Shown here piece after piece: positions 34,241 through 43,697 of a stretch of 64,000 nucleotides of DNA. The notes under the pieces are model-generated. The model saw nothing but the letters and a program-made list of their open reading frames with translations, was not told the origin of the DNA and ran no database searches. The translations under genes were made by a program, and so were the position numbers. How positions within the stretch are numbered: position 1 is the stretch's first letter; each line of letters begins with the position of its first letter. The DNA is from UMGS1883 sp045636425 (GTDB taxonomy: Bacteria; Bacillota; Clostridia; UMGS1883), in the NCBI GenBank assembly GCA_045636425.1, contig JAZTXM010000002.1:62001-126000 (forward strand), given 5' to 3'.

Positions 34241-35686
34241 CTAACCTCTTTTTTTCAATATACCTTTAGCCATTGATAAAATGTAGTAGAATGACTCGTT
34301 TTTTGATACAAATGACACTATAATATATACACTAGCTCCAACTAATGTCTGCATCACAATCTGTAATAAATCATTAACATGAATTAAATTCACAAGTAAA
34401 ACTGATATTATCATAAAAACTAATGGAACTATGCAGTTGAATAAATCTTTAATTTGCTCGAGATAATTATAATTAATCAATGTTTTATTTGGTCGCGCAT
34501 TAACAAATGAATTAAAAATCGTGGTAAACATCGCACTGATCGCTATCACAAGCACACTGTAACGCATTGCAGCAATCAACACCAAAATACCAATGATTTT
34601 CTTTATAATTTCGAGTTTAAGAAAAATATCGCTTCTACCCATTGCTTTAATTGCCTGAAGGTTCGCCGTATGTATAGGTCTCATAGCCATAACAAAGCAC
34701 GATATCTGAAGAAATTTGACACACGGAAGCCACTTTTCTGTAAGAAGAAGCCTTACAAACGGCTCTGACACCAAAGCAAGTCCAATCATAGCCGGCATCA
34801 TTACATAGCTGCTTATTCTTATCGAACGGCGCACCATTAACTTCACCTGTCCTTTTTCGTCCTGGGCACTGGACAGGGCAGGAAAAAGCACGCTTTGTAT
34901 GGAAGAATTGATATTTGTTACTATGAGATTGGGAAAGCTTTTTCCCTTATTGTAATATGCAAGGTCAGCCGGTCTGTACATTTTTCCTATAACAAGGCTA
35001 CGAAGCTCATTGTAGCCTGTTTCAAGAAGTGCCGAACAAAGGATTTTCCAACCATAGGAAAAGAGCCCGCCAAGTCTTTTAATGGAAAACAACAGCTTAG
35101 GTCTCCACCTTACTGTAAACCAAAGCACAACGGTATCTGTTATCGTGTTTGTCATATACTGCCCTACAAGTGCCCATACACCAAATCCGTGATAAGCCAT
35201 CGTTATTCCGACTACTGCTGAGGCAAGCGTACCGCCCAGTGTCGACCAGAAAAATCTGCGGAACATCATATGCCTTGAAACATATGCATGCTGCACACTG
35301 TTAACGCCCGCAACTATAAGTCTAAGCCCCATAACGCGCAAGGTGGGGGTAAGAATTGGCATTGAATAAAACTTTGCTATAATCGGAGCCGTAAAAAACA
35401 CCAATATGTATATAACTACCGACATTACAATATTAAAATAAAACACAGATGAAAAGTCCGTATCATCGGAATCCTTTTTCTGAATCAGTGAATTACCAAA
35501 CCCGCTTACAACAAATACATTTGCAAGTGCAATAAAAATATTTATAATTGCAATAGCACCGTAATGCTGCGGATCAAGAAGCCTCGCAAGCACAATCGAA
35601 ACAGCAAAAGTTACAATCTGCGCCAGTACTCGTTCTGAAAATTTCCAAATGAGTCCGGAAAGAACTTTACCTCTTACATTTTGCAT
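34241..35686 (-). CDS. Polysaccharide repeat-unit flippase, Wzx type
   Basis: Membrane protein (481 aa, 12-14 hydrophobic segments) of the MOP/polysaccharide-transport family, related to WzxC and TuaB-like flippases. The start GKVLSGLIWKFSERVLAQIVTFAVSIVLARLLDP and the MFRRFFWSTLGG and LLEAGY-like loops are characteristic. It would flip the undecaprenyl-linked repeat unit to the outer face for polymerisation by the Wzy-like protein at 38227-39459. AGGAAG lies nine bases before the ATG. The intergenic gap to the GT2 gene upstream is only 17 bases. Confidence 0.92.
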   Translation of the reverse strand: MQNVRGKVLSGLIWKFSERVLAQIVTFAVSIVLARLLDPQHYGAIAIINIFIALANVFVVSGFGNSLIQKKDSDDTDFSSVFYFNIVMSVVIYILVFFTAPIIAKFYSMPILTPTLRVMGLRLIVAGVNSVQHAYVSRHMMFRRFFWSTLGGTLASAVVGITMAYHGFGVWALVGQYMTNTITDTVVLWFTVRWRPKLLFSIKRLGGLFSYGWKILCSALLETGYNELRSLVIGKMYRPADLAYYNKGKSFPNLIVTNINSSIQSVLFPALSSAQDEKGQVKLMVRRSIRISSYVMMPAMIGLALVSEPFVRLLLTEKWLPCVKFLQISCFVMAMRPIHTANLQAIKAMGRSDIFLKLEIIKKIIGILVLIAAMRYSVLVIAISAMFTTIFNSFVNARPNKTLINYNYLEQIKDLFNCIVPLVFMIISVLLVNLIHVNDLLQIVMQTLVGASVYIIVSFVSKNESFYYILSMAKGILKKRG

Positions 35687-35703
35687 AAAAATCTACTTCC
35701 TAA

Positions 35704-36657
35704 TTATTTTAATAATTTTCTTTTCAAATTCAAAAGCCCCGGACTTATATATTTCAGTGTTATTTTCAACCTCTTTTTCAATGGAAGCTTTTTATAATAT
35801 TCTCTGTACGGAGGTCTTTTCAATTCTTTCAACGTCATTATATCGTGACACACTGTGATCGCATTTTTCATTCGTTTTTCATGGATGACTTCCGTATATT
35901 TGTAATCAGTGTCTCTGTCTATATCCAGCCACAAAGAATCTGTCTTTTTAAAGTTATTCACACGAAACTCTTTGTCCTTTTTGTTTCTGGTAGTCCATGA
36001 ACCATTAACGTTGGTCCTGTAGATTGCCATACAATCTTTAAGATAGAGCATGCCACCTCTTAAGGAACCGTGTGTCTGCAACAGGAAATCCATATTTGAT
36101 TTCTGACGAAAAGCAGGTCTGTCTTTATCAATTTCACTCCTGTAGAACAAAGAGTTAGTAGCTACAAATCCGCCACCGCCTGAGATAACCTGCTCCACGC
36201 TAAAAACTGAATTTTCCTCACAAGCTGAAAAACGTTTTGTAACACTATTTGTTGAAGCGTCAATTATTTCCGCCTGATGGGCACAGATATCAATCTCCGG
36301 ATGCTGCTGCATTGCATCATACTGTTTCTGAAGTTTGTAGGGATCTGTCCAATAATCGTCACCTTCACATACTGCCACGTATTTTCCTTTTACACGAGGA
36401 AACTGAAAACTCACACTTATCTTTACACCTTTAGAATATTGGTTTTCAGTCTGGTAAACAGGCTTTATCAGTTCGGGATACTTTTTTTCATATTCTCTTA
36501 TAATGTCTGCTGTTTTATCTGTAGATGCATCATCATGTATCAGTACTTCAAACGGGAAATTCGTCTTTTGCATAATAAAGCCATCAAGTGCATCTTTTAT
36601 GTATGGTTCGTGATTGTACGCATTGCATATAACGCTTACTGCAATTTCTTCGTTCAT
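35704..36657 (-). CDS. Family 2 glycosyltransferase
   Basis: A 317-aa GT-A fold glycosyltransferase: SVICNAYNHEPYIKDALDGF at the N-terminus, the nucleotide-binding HDDASTDKT, and VAVCEGDDYW as the DxD-type acceptor/metal region. It belongs to GT2, which transfers a sugar from a nucleotide donor with inversion. The donor is unknown; candidates made in this locus are UDP-GlcA, UDP-GalA and a dTDP-amino sugar. No membrane segments are seen, so it works at the cytoplasmic membrane face. AGAGGT precedes the ATG. Confidence 0.92.
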   Translation of the reverse strand: MNEEIAVSVICNAYNHEPYIKDALDGFIMQKTNFPFEVLIHDDASTDKTADIIREYEKKYPELIKPVYQTENQYSKGVKISVSFQFPRVKGKYVAVCEGDDYWTDPYKLQKQYDAMQQHPEIDICAHQAEIIDASTNSVTKRFSACEENSVFSVEQVISGGGGFVATNSLFYRSEIDKDRPAFRQKSNMDFLLQTHGSLRGGMLYLKDCMAIYRTNVNGSWTTRNKKDKEFRVNNFKKTDSLWLDIDRDTDYKYTEVIHEKRMKNAITVCHDIMTLKELKRPPYREYYKKLPLKKRLKITLKYISPGLLNLKRKLLK

Positions 36658-36704
36658 TTACTTACCTCTTTTCGATTATTAAACCGGAATTTCTATTAAT
36701 ACTA

Positions 36705-37244
36705 TCACTTTAAAGGTTTTAAAATCAATTCTCTGGATTGTGTGACTAAAGTATTATCGGGAATTTCTCCTTTTACAACACACCCTGCACCAATCACACA
36801 GTTTCTACCAATCCGAGTTCCCCGTAATATAATAGCATTTGCCCCAATCCAAGAATTCTCTCCAACAAACACTTCTGACTTATTAAATCCCTTTATACGA
36901 CCGGTTTTATCAAATCTATGATCATGATCATAGATTGTTACTCCCGGACCTAAAGAACAAGAGTTTTCAATGCTTATTTTTTCATGGCAGACAATTGTTA
37001 CGTTTCTGTTCATTGTTACATTTTTGCCAATATTAATGGTCCCTCCCACTGTTGCTACATATGAATACTGAGCTATAGAGCTACCTCTGCCTATTGATAT
37101 TTTTCCGCCCTGCCTTGCAATTATATCTACTTTTTTTCCAAAAGCCACTCTTTCTTCGCATTTTAATTTTCCAAGCTTCTTTATGACTTTCAAATCTTTT
37201 CTCAAAATACCAAAGACTTTTTTTATATAATAACTAAAATCCAT
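36705..37244 (-). CDS. Hexapeptide-repeat O- or N-acyltransferase
   Basis: A 179-aa left-handed beta-helix protein with hexapeptide repeats (IARQGGKISIGRGSSI, INIGKNVTMNRNVTIV, VGENSWIGANAIIL, IGRNCVIGAGCVV) and the catalytic His region IYDHDHRFD. This is the CysE/LacA/NodL-like maltose-acetyltransferase form. It probably transfers an acetyl group from acetyl-CoA to a sugar of the repeat unit. The ATG at 37244 has AGGAG nine bases upstream; the ATG at 37250 is only three bases from that site. It lies between the TupA-like and GT2 genes in the same operon. Confidence 0.92.
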   Translation of the reverse strand: MDFSYYIKKVFGILRKDLKVIKKLGKLKCEERVAFGKKVDIIARQGGKISIGRGSSIAQYSYVATVGGTINIGKNVTMNRNVTIVCHEKISIENSCSLGPGVTIYDHDHRFDKTGRIKGFNKSEVFVGENSWIGANAIILRGTRIGRNCVIGAGCVVKGEIPDNTLVTQSRELILKPLK

Positions 37245-37310
37245 ATTCATTTTCTCCTCTTATAGCTCAATTGAGGCCCCACTACCAATCACTTTTCAAA
37301 TGATATAATA

Positions 37311-38225
37311 TCACAACTTTATCATTTCACCTAATTTATAATCCCATTCTTCCGGCTCCAAGCACACCATTCCGCTGCCCGGAAAGAATGTTAATTCTCC
37401 AAAATATATTTTATCGTTAATCTCATAAAAATCAACTCGTAGGAAAGAAATTCCCTCCGATAATGTTTTAGCCAGTTCAAGCATTTTTTCTAAGTTTTCA
37501 GGTTTTTTGGGTAGCTGTGAAAAAGGCTCATAATCCAATCTTTTAAACGGAGCCTGTTCCCAATCCAGAGTAACAAAACTTATTCTTGCCGTTGCATGAT
37601 TTTCCAGGCCCGTTGAAACATAGGCAAATTGCGGTACTCCCCCAAAACAATAAAATTTATAATCAGTCAAGCCTTCTTTTGAATTAACATCATCTGTATC
37701 TACCATGAATTTCTCTGCGATAATTCTGGGCTTTATATTCTTGTAGGGCCACTCTCGGTTCTGCCAGAAATAGTTCCGCTTCATACATTTATCTATTTTT
37801 AACTTCGCTGCACTTGCATCAAACAGTTTCTTATCTCTGCATATTACAAGCCCTCCGCTGTCATGAGTGCATTTGAGGACAAATTGGTCGGGCAAGCTGT
37901 CAAAGTCAATTTCCTCAAAACTATCCCATACCCCAAGAAGCGGTATAAGATATTCTTCGCCTATTTTTTTCTCTATGTGTTTTCTGACCTCATATTTGTC
38001 TGCCATTTTTGTATATTCAGGATTTCTGTCGTGAAGTTTTAACCACTGGAGCTTTTCGTTAAACGTCTGCGGATTTTTAAGATTCAGTTTTTTTTCCATT
38101 TCAAGTCTATATTTCGCAGCGAGGAACACTTTATCAGGAAGAATTCTGAATATAGCACATTTGTTTAAAAAAACCTTCATAGCCAGCTTTGGATTAGAAA
38201 ACGTAAGTTTCAATTTTCTAAACAT
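37311..38225 (-). CDS. TupA-like ATP-grasp protein (copy 1)
   Basis: A 304-aa protein of the TupA-like ATP-grasp family, named after a teichuronopeptide-synthesis gene of an alkaliphilic Bacillus. Features are LNLKNPQTFNEKLQWLKLHD, ADKYEVRKHIEKKIG, FVLKCTHDSGG as the ATP-binding loop, LTDYKFYCFGGVP, and the metal site FLRVDFYEINDKIYFGELTFFPGSG. Its exact reaction is not established; an ATP-dependent ligation is implied by the fold. It is a clear paralogue of the gene at 41675-42601. The ATG at 38225 is preferred because GAGGGGG lies ten bases upstream; the ATG at 38234 touches that site. Confidence 0.9.
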   Translation of the reverse strand: MFRKLKLTFSNPKLAMKVFLNKCAIFRILPDKVFLAAKYRLEMEKKLNLKNPQTFNEKLQWLKLHDRNPEYTKMADKYEVRKHIEKKIGEEYLIPLLGVWDSFEEIDFDSLPDQFVLKCTHDSGGLVICRDKKLFDASAAKLKIDKCMKRNYFWQNREWPYKNIKPRIIAEKFMVDTDDVNSKEGLTDYKFYCFGGVPQFAYVSTGLENHATARISFVTLDWEQAPFKRLDYEPFSQLPKKPENLEKMLELAKTLSEGISFLRVDFYEINDKIYFGELTFFPGSGMVCLEPEEWDYKLGEMIKL

Positions 38226-38226
38226 A

Positions 38227-39459
38227 TTATTCATCCCCCTCGTTAGACGTTATCCCACTCTCTGATGGTTTTTTCAATCTGCCTACAGGCAAAAGCAAAA
38301 ACGCAAGCATTATCCACAATTTTTTATCATAATAAGTAACCATCGCCATCTCAAGAACTGTTCTGACAACAAGTATAACCAAAAGAAGCCTGCCCTCGCT
38401 TGACTTTTCTTTGTTTATATTATTAAATGCAGACAGATACATAGAATAGTACAAAAGGAATCCAATAAGTCCTATACCCACAAGAATTTCTATAAAATTA
38501 TTGTGAGAATACATTCTATATCCACTTACGTACCTGAAGTTATTTACTCCATGCCCTATGAGCATTTTTTCCTTAAAAAGCCGCCACCCCGTCCCTATGA
38601 ATTTCAGTCTTGCCCTGGTAGAACCATCACCGCCGGATTGACCGAGAAGAGCATTTATACTCTCTTCAAATCTCCTGCGCACCATTTCAAACATTGGCAT
38701 CTGTATCGCTATATAGAACAAAATCCCTGCAAATAACGTTACCCCAACAATTTTATATAGCTGCCTTACTCCATACATTTTGTATACAAGATACAAAATT
38801 CCTATGATTGCAATAAGCAATGCTTTTTTTGAGCCACTTGACATAGCACATATGAACGAGGAACACATTATAGCAAAATGAAACAGCTTGTGCCTTTTCC
38901 TGTACATCATATAATAAAATGCAATAAGCGTTGTCGTAGCGTGATTCATACCATACACGTTTGCCTGGCTGATATCACCGCCAAGTCGTTGGGCCTTAGT
39001 GGATAACATTGTTTTAATCAAATCACTTACGCCATATGCATAGACCGTATATACTACAAAAGCTATCCCTCCGATATACATTGCACTGATATACTTTTTA
39101 TACGCATCTTTATTTTCGTAAAAAAGATTGTATACCAAATAGAATAAAAGGAATATTTGCCACATAGTCTTTATATTTATAAGTGCTAAACGTTGATTCG
39201 TCGCCCAAAAGAATGACGCAAATATCCATGAACAGGTAAGATATGCCAGCATAAATGACTTGCCGAAATACATTCTTTTTCTTTCCAATATATGAAGCAT
39301 CGTAAACCCTGCAAAAAGTATAAAAGCTACATATGTGTATATAAGAGCACTTTTATCGCTCATAAACAAATAATCTGTTACCATATACACCGCAAAGAAA
39401 AACTCCGCCATTCTTAAAACCAAGGTTTTCTTTTGTCTATTTCTCATTTCAATATTCAT
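38227..39459 (-). CDS. O-antigen ligase/polymerase-like membrane protein (Wzy type)
   Basis: A 410-aa polytopic membrane protein with about ten to twelve hydrophobic segments. It has a long extracellular loop containing RARLKFIGTGWRLFKEKMLIGHGVNNFRYVSG and the SHNNFIEILVGIGLIGF motif typical of the Wzy_C family. In this setting it would polymerise the repeat units flipped by the Wzx-like protein. The ATG at 39459 has AAGGA nine bases upstream; the TTG at 39465 is closer to that site. The stop lies one base before the ATG of the TupA-like gene. Confidence 0.9.
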   Translation of the reverse strand: MNIEMRNRQKKTLVLRMAEFFFAVYMVTDYLFMSDKSALIYTYVAFILFAGFTMLHILERKRMYFGKSFMLAYLTCSWIFASFFWATNQRLALINIKTMWQIFLLFYLVYNLFYENKDAYKKYISAMYIGGIAFVVYTVYAYGVSDLIKTMLSTKAQRLGGDISQANVYGMNHATTTLIAFYYMMYRKRHKLFHFAIMCSSFICAMSSGSKKALLIAIIGILYLVYKMYGVRQLYKIVGVTLFAGILFYIAIQMPMFEMVRRRFEESINALLGQSGGDGSTRARLKFIGTGWRLFKEKMLIGHGVNNFRYVSGYRMYSHNNFIEILVGIGLIGFLLYYSMYLSAFNNINKEKSSEGRLLLVILVVRTVLEMAMVTYYDKKLWIMLAFLLLPVGRLKKPSESGITSNEGDE

Positions 39460-39499
39460 TGTCAATGTTCCTTACTGTAAAAAGCAATAAATTTTACTA

Positions 39500-40579
39500 T
39501 TATATTTCTTCAATAAATCTAAGCAATCTTTTTGCACTATTTGACGCCTCATACTGTTCAACAGCAAATTCCCGTGCATTTTTCCCCATTTCAATCGCAG
39601 CTTTGTAGTCACTTGCAATTTTCACAATTGCTGCCGCCATACTCTCCGCATCACCTACCGGCACTAAAAGTCCGCTTTTCCCGTTTACAATCATTTCAGA
39701 GGGTCCCGTCGGGCAATCGGTTGATATACACGGAAGTCCTGTAGCCATTGCCTCCAAAAGAGCATTGGGCATACCCTCGTGATCAGACGAAAGGATAAAT
39801 GCATCTGCCTCGGAAAGAGTTTCGGCTATATTATTAGTTCGCCCGCATAAAGCGATTTTTCCCTGCATTCCAATGCTATCAATATACTGCTCCATCTCCC
39901 TCTGCATAGAACCTGCTCCATATATTTTAAGTTCTATGTCCGGGCACCGATTTACGGCAAGCTTAAATGCATCACATAAAAGCTTGTGATTTTTTTGTTT
40001 TTCAAGTCTTCCGGCGGTCATAAACACCAAAGGAAGAGTGGTTTTATATTCTTTTTCTATCTGGGTAACAGATGGATGTAAAGGATTTGAGAACACAGCA
40101 ATCTTCTTTTGCACACGTTCACTAAAACACGCCTTTTGTTCTTCATTTTGGACAATACAACGTTTTGATAAAGCTATAGATATCTTTCTTGGCAATCTCA
40201 GACATATATTCTTAGAACGACTACCGGGATTATTGCGGACAGTTTCTATAACATCAGTCTTCAGGAACATACTCGCCGCCGTTGCCAACATTCCGGTATG
40301 TGCGATAAATGGTATTACAACATCTATATTATTTTCCTTAAAAACAGAACGCATTTTTTTAATTTTGCTGAATATGCTTACCTGCTTTGACTGTGCATAG
40401 CTTTCATACAAATAAATTTTTTTCACATCTGCGTAGGTTTCGTATTCCTGCTCGGTCCTATAAGTGATTATCAAGAATATCTGGTCACTAAGCTTTGAAA
40501 GCTCGCTTGACCATATTGATACAACACGTTCTGCCCCTCCGCTCGTTAATGAAGGTGTCATCAGAGCAATCCTTTTCAT
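39500..40579 (-). CDS. Family 4 glycosyltransferase (copy A)
   Basis: A 359-aa GT-B fold glycosyltransferase of family GT4. SGGAERVVSIWSSEL at the N-terminus forms the acceptor side; MTAGRLEKQKNHKLL, ALCGRTNNI and EADAFILSSDHEGMPNALLEAMATGLP form the nucleotide-sugar side with the EGMPNALLE donor motif. It is a retaining enzyme acting on lipid-linked sugar at the membrane. It is a paralogue of the next gene upstream, with matching motifs throughout. The donor sugar cannot be told. Confidence 0.93.
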   Translation of the reverse strand: MKRIALMTPSLTSGGAERVVSIWSSELSKLSDQIFLIITYRTEQEYETYADVKKIYLYESYAQSKQVSIFSKIKKMRSVFKENNIDVVIPFIAHTGMLATAASMFLKTDVIETVRNNPGSRSKNICLRLPRKISIALSKRCIVQNEEQKACFSERVQKKIAVFSNPLHPSVTQIEKEYKTTLPLVFMTAGRLEKQKNHKLLCDAFKLAVNRCPDIELKIYGAGSMQREMEQYIDSIGMQGKIALCGRTNNIAETLSEADAFILSSDHEGMPNALLEAMATGLPCISTDCPTGPSEMIVNGKSGLLVPVGDAESMAAAIVKIASDYKAAIEMGKNAREFAVEQYEASNSAKRLLRFIEEI

Positions 40580-40609
40580 TCAATCTCTTCCTCTCTTTTT
40601 AAGTTTCAC

Positions 40610-41671
40610 TTATAACCCTATAACCTTAGCCCACAAATTTATTATGTTTTCGGTTTTGAATTTTTCCACACTTTTCTTGCCATTTGCCGAAATTTTATCA
40701 CGCAAGCTTTCATTTTCTATCAAACTGACAATCGCTTTTTCCAGAGCATTCTCATCCCCTACCGGAACAAGAAGTCCGTTTTCGCCGTTTACTATAACTT
40801 CATCCGAGCCTGCACATTCGGTAGAAACACACGCAAGCTCCATCATCATCGCTTCCAGAAGAGCATTTGAAAGCCCCTCGTAATTTGAAGACAGAACAAA
40901 AATCTGTGCATCATTTATTTCCTGATGGAGACCGGCGACATTTCCTTTAAGAAAAACGTTGTTTTCAACATTCAGATGTTTTATATGTTCCTGCAATTCT
41001 GCACGCAACTTTCCTTCGCCATATATTTCCAGTACATAATTGGGATACTTCTTGCAGACTTTCGCAAAACTGCTGATCAGCATTTTATGATTCTTTTGTT
41101 TTTCCAATCTTCCTGCACTTACTATTTTATTCTTTTTTATTTCAGCAACATCCTGGCTTACCTGCACGGGATTGCCTATCACAACAGACTTACGCTGTAT
41201 TTTTTCGGAATAAAACTTCTTAGCTCTTTCAGTTTGAAAAACAACACAATCGCAGCGCTTATAAAAGAAATTTATTGCCTTTTGAATAACCATATTTCTC
41301 TTTACCGCACCTGGGTCTATTCTCTCGCTTGTAATATGCCTTACCTTTGCAAGCTTGCAGGCAATATCTGCTACGGGGCAGTTTTCAGCAATGAATGAAA
41401 CAACCACATCGGGTTTTATTTCCTTCAGCTGCTTTATCAACTTGAATAGCACCGTACCCAATTGCTTTTTGAAACTTTTCTTATCATCGGACAAATTCAG
41501 GATTTTTATTTTTTCATCCAGGGCGTAACCTACTTTGTTGTGCCAAAGCATTATTATGGTTACGTCCCATCCGATATTTGCATAATAATTACTTAAGATT
41601 GAAACGACGCGTTCTGCTCCTCCTCGTCCCATAGATGTAACTACGAAAGCTAATTTTTTATTTTCTGTCAT
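40610..41671 (-). CDS. Family 4 glycosyltransferase (copy B)
   Basis: A 353-aa GT4 enzyme with GRGGAERVVSILSNYY at the N-terminus, VSAGRLEKQKNHKML, FLKGNVAGLHQEI and LSSNYEGLSNALLEAMMMELA. It shows clear similarity to copy A just downstream, so the pair probably arose by duplication and may add successive, chemically similar residues. It lies three bases after the stop of the TupA-like gene at 41675. No membrane segment is seen. Confidence 0.93.
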   Translation of the reverse strand: MTENKKLAFVVTSMGRGGAERVVSILSNYYANIGWDVTIIMLWHNKVGYALDEKIKILNLSDDKKSFKKQLGTVLFKLIKQLKEIKPDVVVSFIAENCPVADIACKLAKVRHITSERIDPGAVKRNMVIQKAINFFYKRCDCVVFQTERAKKFYSEKIQRKSVVIGNPVQVSQDVAEIKKNKIVSAGRLEKQKNHKMLISSFAKVCKKYPNYVLEIYGEGKLRAELQEHIKHLNVENNVFLKGNVAGLHQEINDAQIFVLSSNYEGLSNALLEAMMMELACVSTECAGSDEVIVNGENGLLVPVGDENALEKAIVSLIENESLRDKISANGKKSVEKFKTENIINLWAKVIGL

Positions 41672-41674
41672 TTC

Positions 41675-42601
41675 CTATTTTCCTCTTTTTCTGCGTTTTT
41701 CAGGCAAAACAAAGTTTTTTCCCATTTCAAAATCGAATTCGTCAGGTACAAACCGAACATATCCGCTGGCATTAAAAAACGTAAGCTCTCCAAAAACAAC
41801 TTTTCTGTCTATATTGTAGAAATCAACTCTTGCGTGAGGAAAGGGTGCAGAAAGAATTTCTGCATACTCCACCATTTTTTCATAGTTTTCGGGTTTTTGG
41901 GGTTGATTTTCCATAGGTGCAAAATCGGCACGTCTTACAGGAAGAAGATTAAAATCTCTGTCAAAAAAGCCCATTACGCCCGCAGCATGATTTTTGGTGT
42001 AATTCTCCATCTTGTAAGAGTAATGCACCTTTCCATTAAAACAGAAGAACTTATAGTCGTGTAAGTCGCCGCTTTCATCGTTTTTCAAAAGGCGCTCAAT
42101 TATTACACGATGTTTTCTGTTTTCGTAAACCCACTCACGCCCCGAAGATTTTTTATTCGTCGGTTTTTCAAGCCATGAAAGCATAGTGTTTCTTAACTTA
42201 CCTAAATCCTCGTTGTCTTTGTTTTCGACCAGCACAACAGAATTCCCTCCGCCGCCAAGGGTATCTTTTACAACAAACGCCCCGGGAAGTTTTTCAAAAT
42301 CAATGTCATCTGTTGAAGTGAATACGCCATAACATTCGTTAAGTATTTCTTCCAGGCCACACTCTTTGACATAATTTCTCACATCGGCTTTGTCACTACA
42401 CACAGCCATCAGTTCTTCTTTATAATTTAATTTATACCACTGAATCTTTTCACTGTATCGCTGAGGATTTTTTAAATTCAGTTTTCTGCCTAGCTTTATA
42501 AAGTATTGAAATCTGACCATTGCGGAGTCGGGAACAAAACTGAACATTTTCAGAATTTTTATTCTTAAGTTTCTGCTTTTCAATATGTTTTTATAGTTCA
42601 T
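41675..42601 (-). CDS. TupA-like ATP-grasp protein (copy 2)
   Basis: A 308-aa paralogue of the TupA-like protein at 37311-38225: LNLKNPQRYSEKIQWYKLNY, CSDKADVRNYVKECG, FVVKDTLGGGGNSVVLVE (ATP loop, here unusually Gly-rich), LHDYKFFCFNGKV and RVDFYNIDRKVVFGELTFFNASG. Both copies keep the Glu-rich metal site. The difference in the ATP loop and C-terminus suggests they act on different substrates. It overlaps the upstream GT4 gene by 4 bases (ATGA). Confidence 0.9.
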   Translation of the reverse strand: MNYKNILKSRNLRIKILKMFSFVPDSAMVRFQYFIKLGRKLNLKNPQRYSEKIQWYKLNYKEELMAVCSDKADVRNYVKECGLEEILNECYGVFTSTDDIDFEKLPGAFVVKDTLGGGGNSVVLVENKDNEDLGKLRNTMLSWLEKPTNKKSSGREWVYENRKHRVIIERLLKNDESGDLHDYKFFCFNGKVHYSYKMENYTKNHAAGVMGFFDRDFNLLPVRRADFAPMENQPQKPENYEKMVEYAEILSAPFPHARVDFYNIDRKVVFGELTFFNASGYVRFVPDEFDFEMGKNFVLPEKRRKRGK

Positions 42602-43695
42602 TTTGCTAATCTCCCTAACTCTGTCATATATTTGTCAATAACTATATTTCTGTCAAATTCTTTTTCAACCTTTTTTCGTCCACGAAGTCCCATTTCTTTT
42701 CGTTCTTCAAAGGACAACGCAAGGAATTTCTCAATTTTTTCAATCACGTCCTGTGTATTTTTCTGCTTTACAATATAGCCGTTTACACCGTCATCTACAA
42801 TTTCACGGCAACCGCTGCGGTCTGTGGTAATTATCGCCCTGCCGCTGGCACAGGACTCGAGAAGCACATTGCTCATTCCCTCGGGATAATACGTGGGATG
42901 AATTGTACAATGAATTTCCTTATGTATTTCACGTATATCGCGAAGTCTGCCATGGTAATTTATAATTCCTTTTTCGTGAAGCTGCCTCAGTTTTTCCTGA
43001 TATGCCTCCTCACAAGAACCGCAAACATGGAAAACTGTATTCGGGTACTTCTCCTTTATATACTCCGCCGCTTCAAAGTACTGGTCGGCACCCTTTTCTT
43101 TCATAATGCGGGAGATGAATGCAAATTCCACTGTATCCTTTTCAGGATAAGGCATAAGCCCAAACCTCTCAAGATTTACCCCCGAACCGGGAAGAAGCTC
43201 ATGTTTTCCTCTCGCAATTTTCTTTTTAACAAAGAAATCCATATTCTCTTTATTCTGAAAGAACACCTTTTTAACCCGTATAAAACCGAGCTTGTACAAA
43301 AAGACTGTAAGAAGCTGCATCTTTCCACCGTTTTCAACAGCACTGCCAAGCCCCGTTATATTCGGTACGCAGGGAATTCCCAAAACGGCACATGCCATAG
43401 CTCCGTAAATATTGGGCTTTATAGTATATGTAAAAACCATATCGGGTCTTTCCCTCAGAAGTATCTTTAAATATTCGAAAAACAGCTTCACATCAGTAAA
43501 TACGCTTGTTCCGCGCCTTTGAATATTTTTTACAAAGGAAACTTTGCAACCTATTTCGGTAAATTCCTCTGTTTCCTCATGCTCGGGGCAATAGATTGCG
43601 ACATCGTGCCCCTCATCGCGGAATTTCTTCATAACCTCAATTCTGAATGAGCGAAGTCCCGTTATTGAATTTGTCAGTATAAGTATTTTTGACAT
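42598..43695 (-). CDS. Family 4 glycosyltransferase, first-sugar-adding candidate
   Basis: A 365-aa GT4 enzyme whose pattern resembles N,N'-diacetylbacillosaminyl-diphospho-undecaprenol GalNAc/galactosyltransferase-like proteins (PglA, CapM type): FTYTIKPNIYGAMACAVLG, PNITGLGSA, FAFISRIMKEKGADQYF, and HPTYYPEGMSNVLLESCASG. This suggests it adds the second sugar to the lipid-linked primer. The ATG at 43695 has a GAGGGG site six bases upstream and lies two bases after the aminotransferase stop. It is the second gene of the minus-strand operon. Confidence 0.92.
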   Translation of the reverse strand: MSKILILTNSITGLRSFRIEVMKKFRDEGHDVAIYCPEHEETEEFTEIGCKVSFVKNIQRRGTSVFTDVKLFFEYLKILLRERPDMVFTYTIKPNIYGAMACAVLGIPCVPNITGLGSAVENGGKMQLLTVFLYKLGFIRVKKVFFQNKENMDFFVKKKIARGKHELLPGSGVNLERFGLMPYPEKDTVEFAFISRIMKEKGADQYFEAAEYIKEKYPNTVFHVCGSCEEAYQEKLRQLHEKGIINYHGRLRDIREIHKEIHCTIHPTYYPEGMSNVLLESCASGRAIITTDRSGCREIVDDGVNGYIVKQKNTQDVIEKIEKFLALSFEERKEMGLRGRKKVEKEFDRNIVIDKYMTELGRLAK

Positions 43696-43697
43696 AA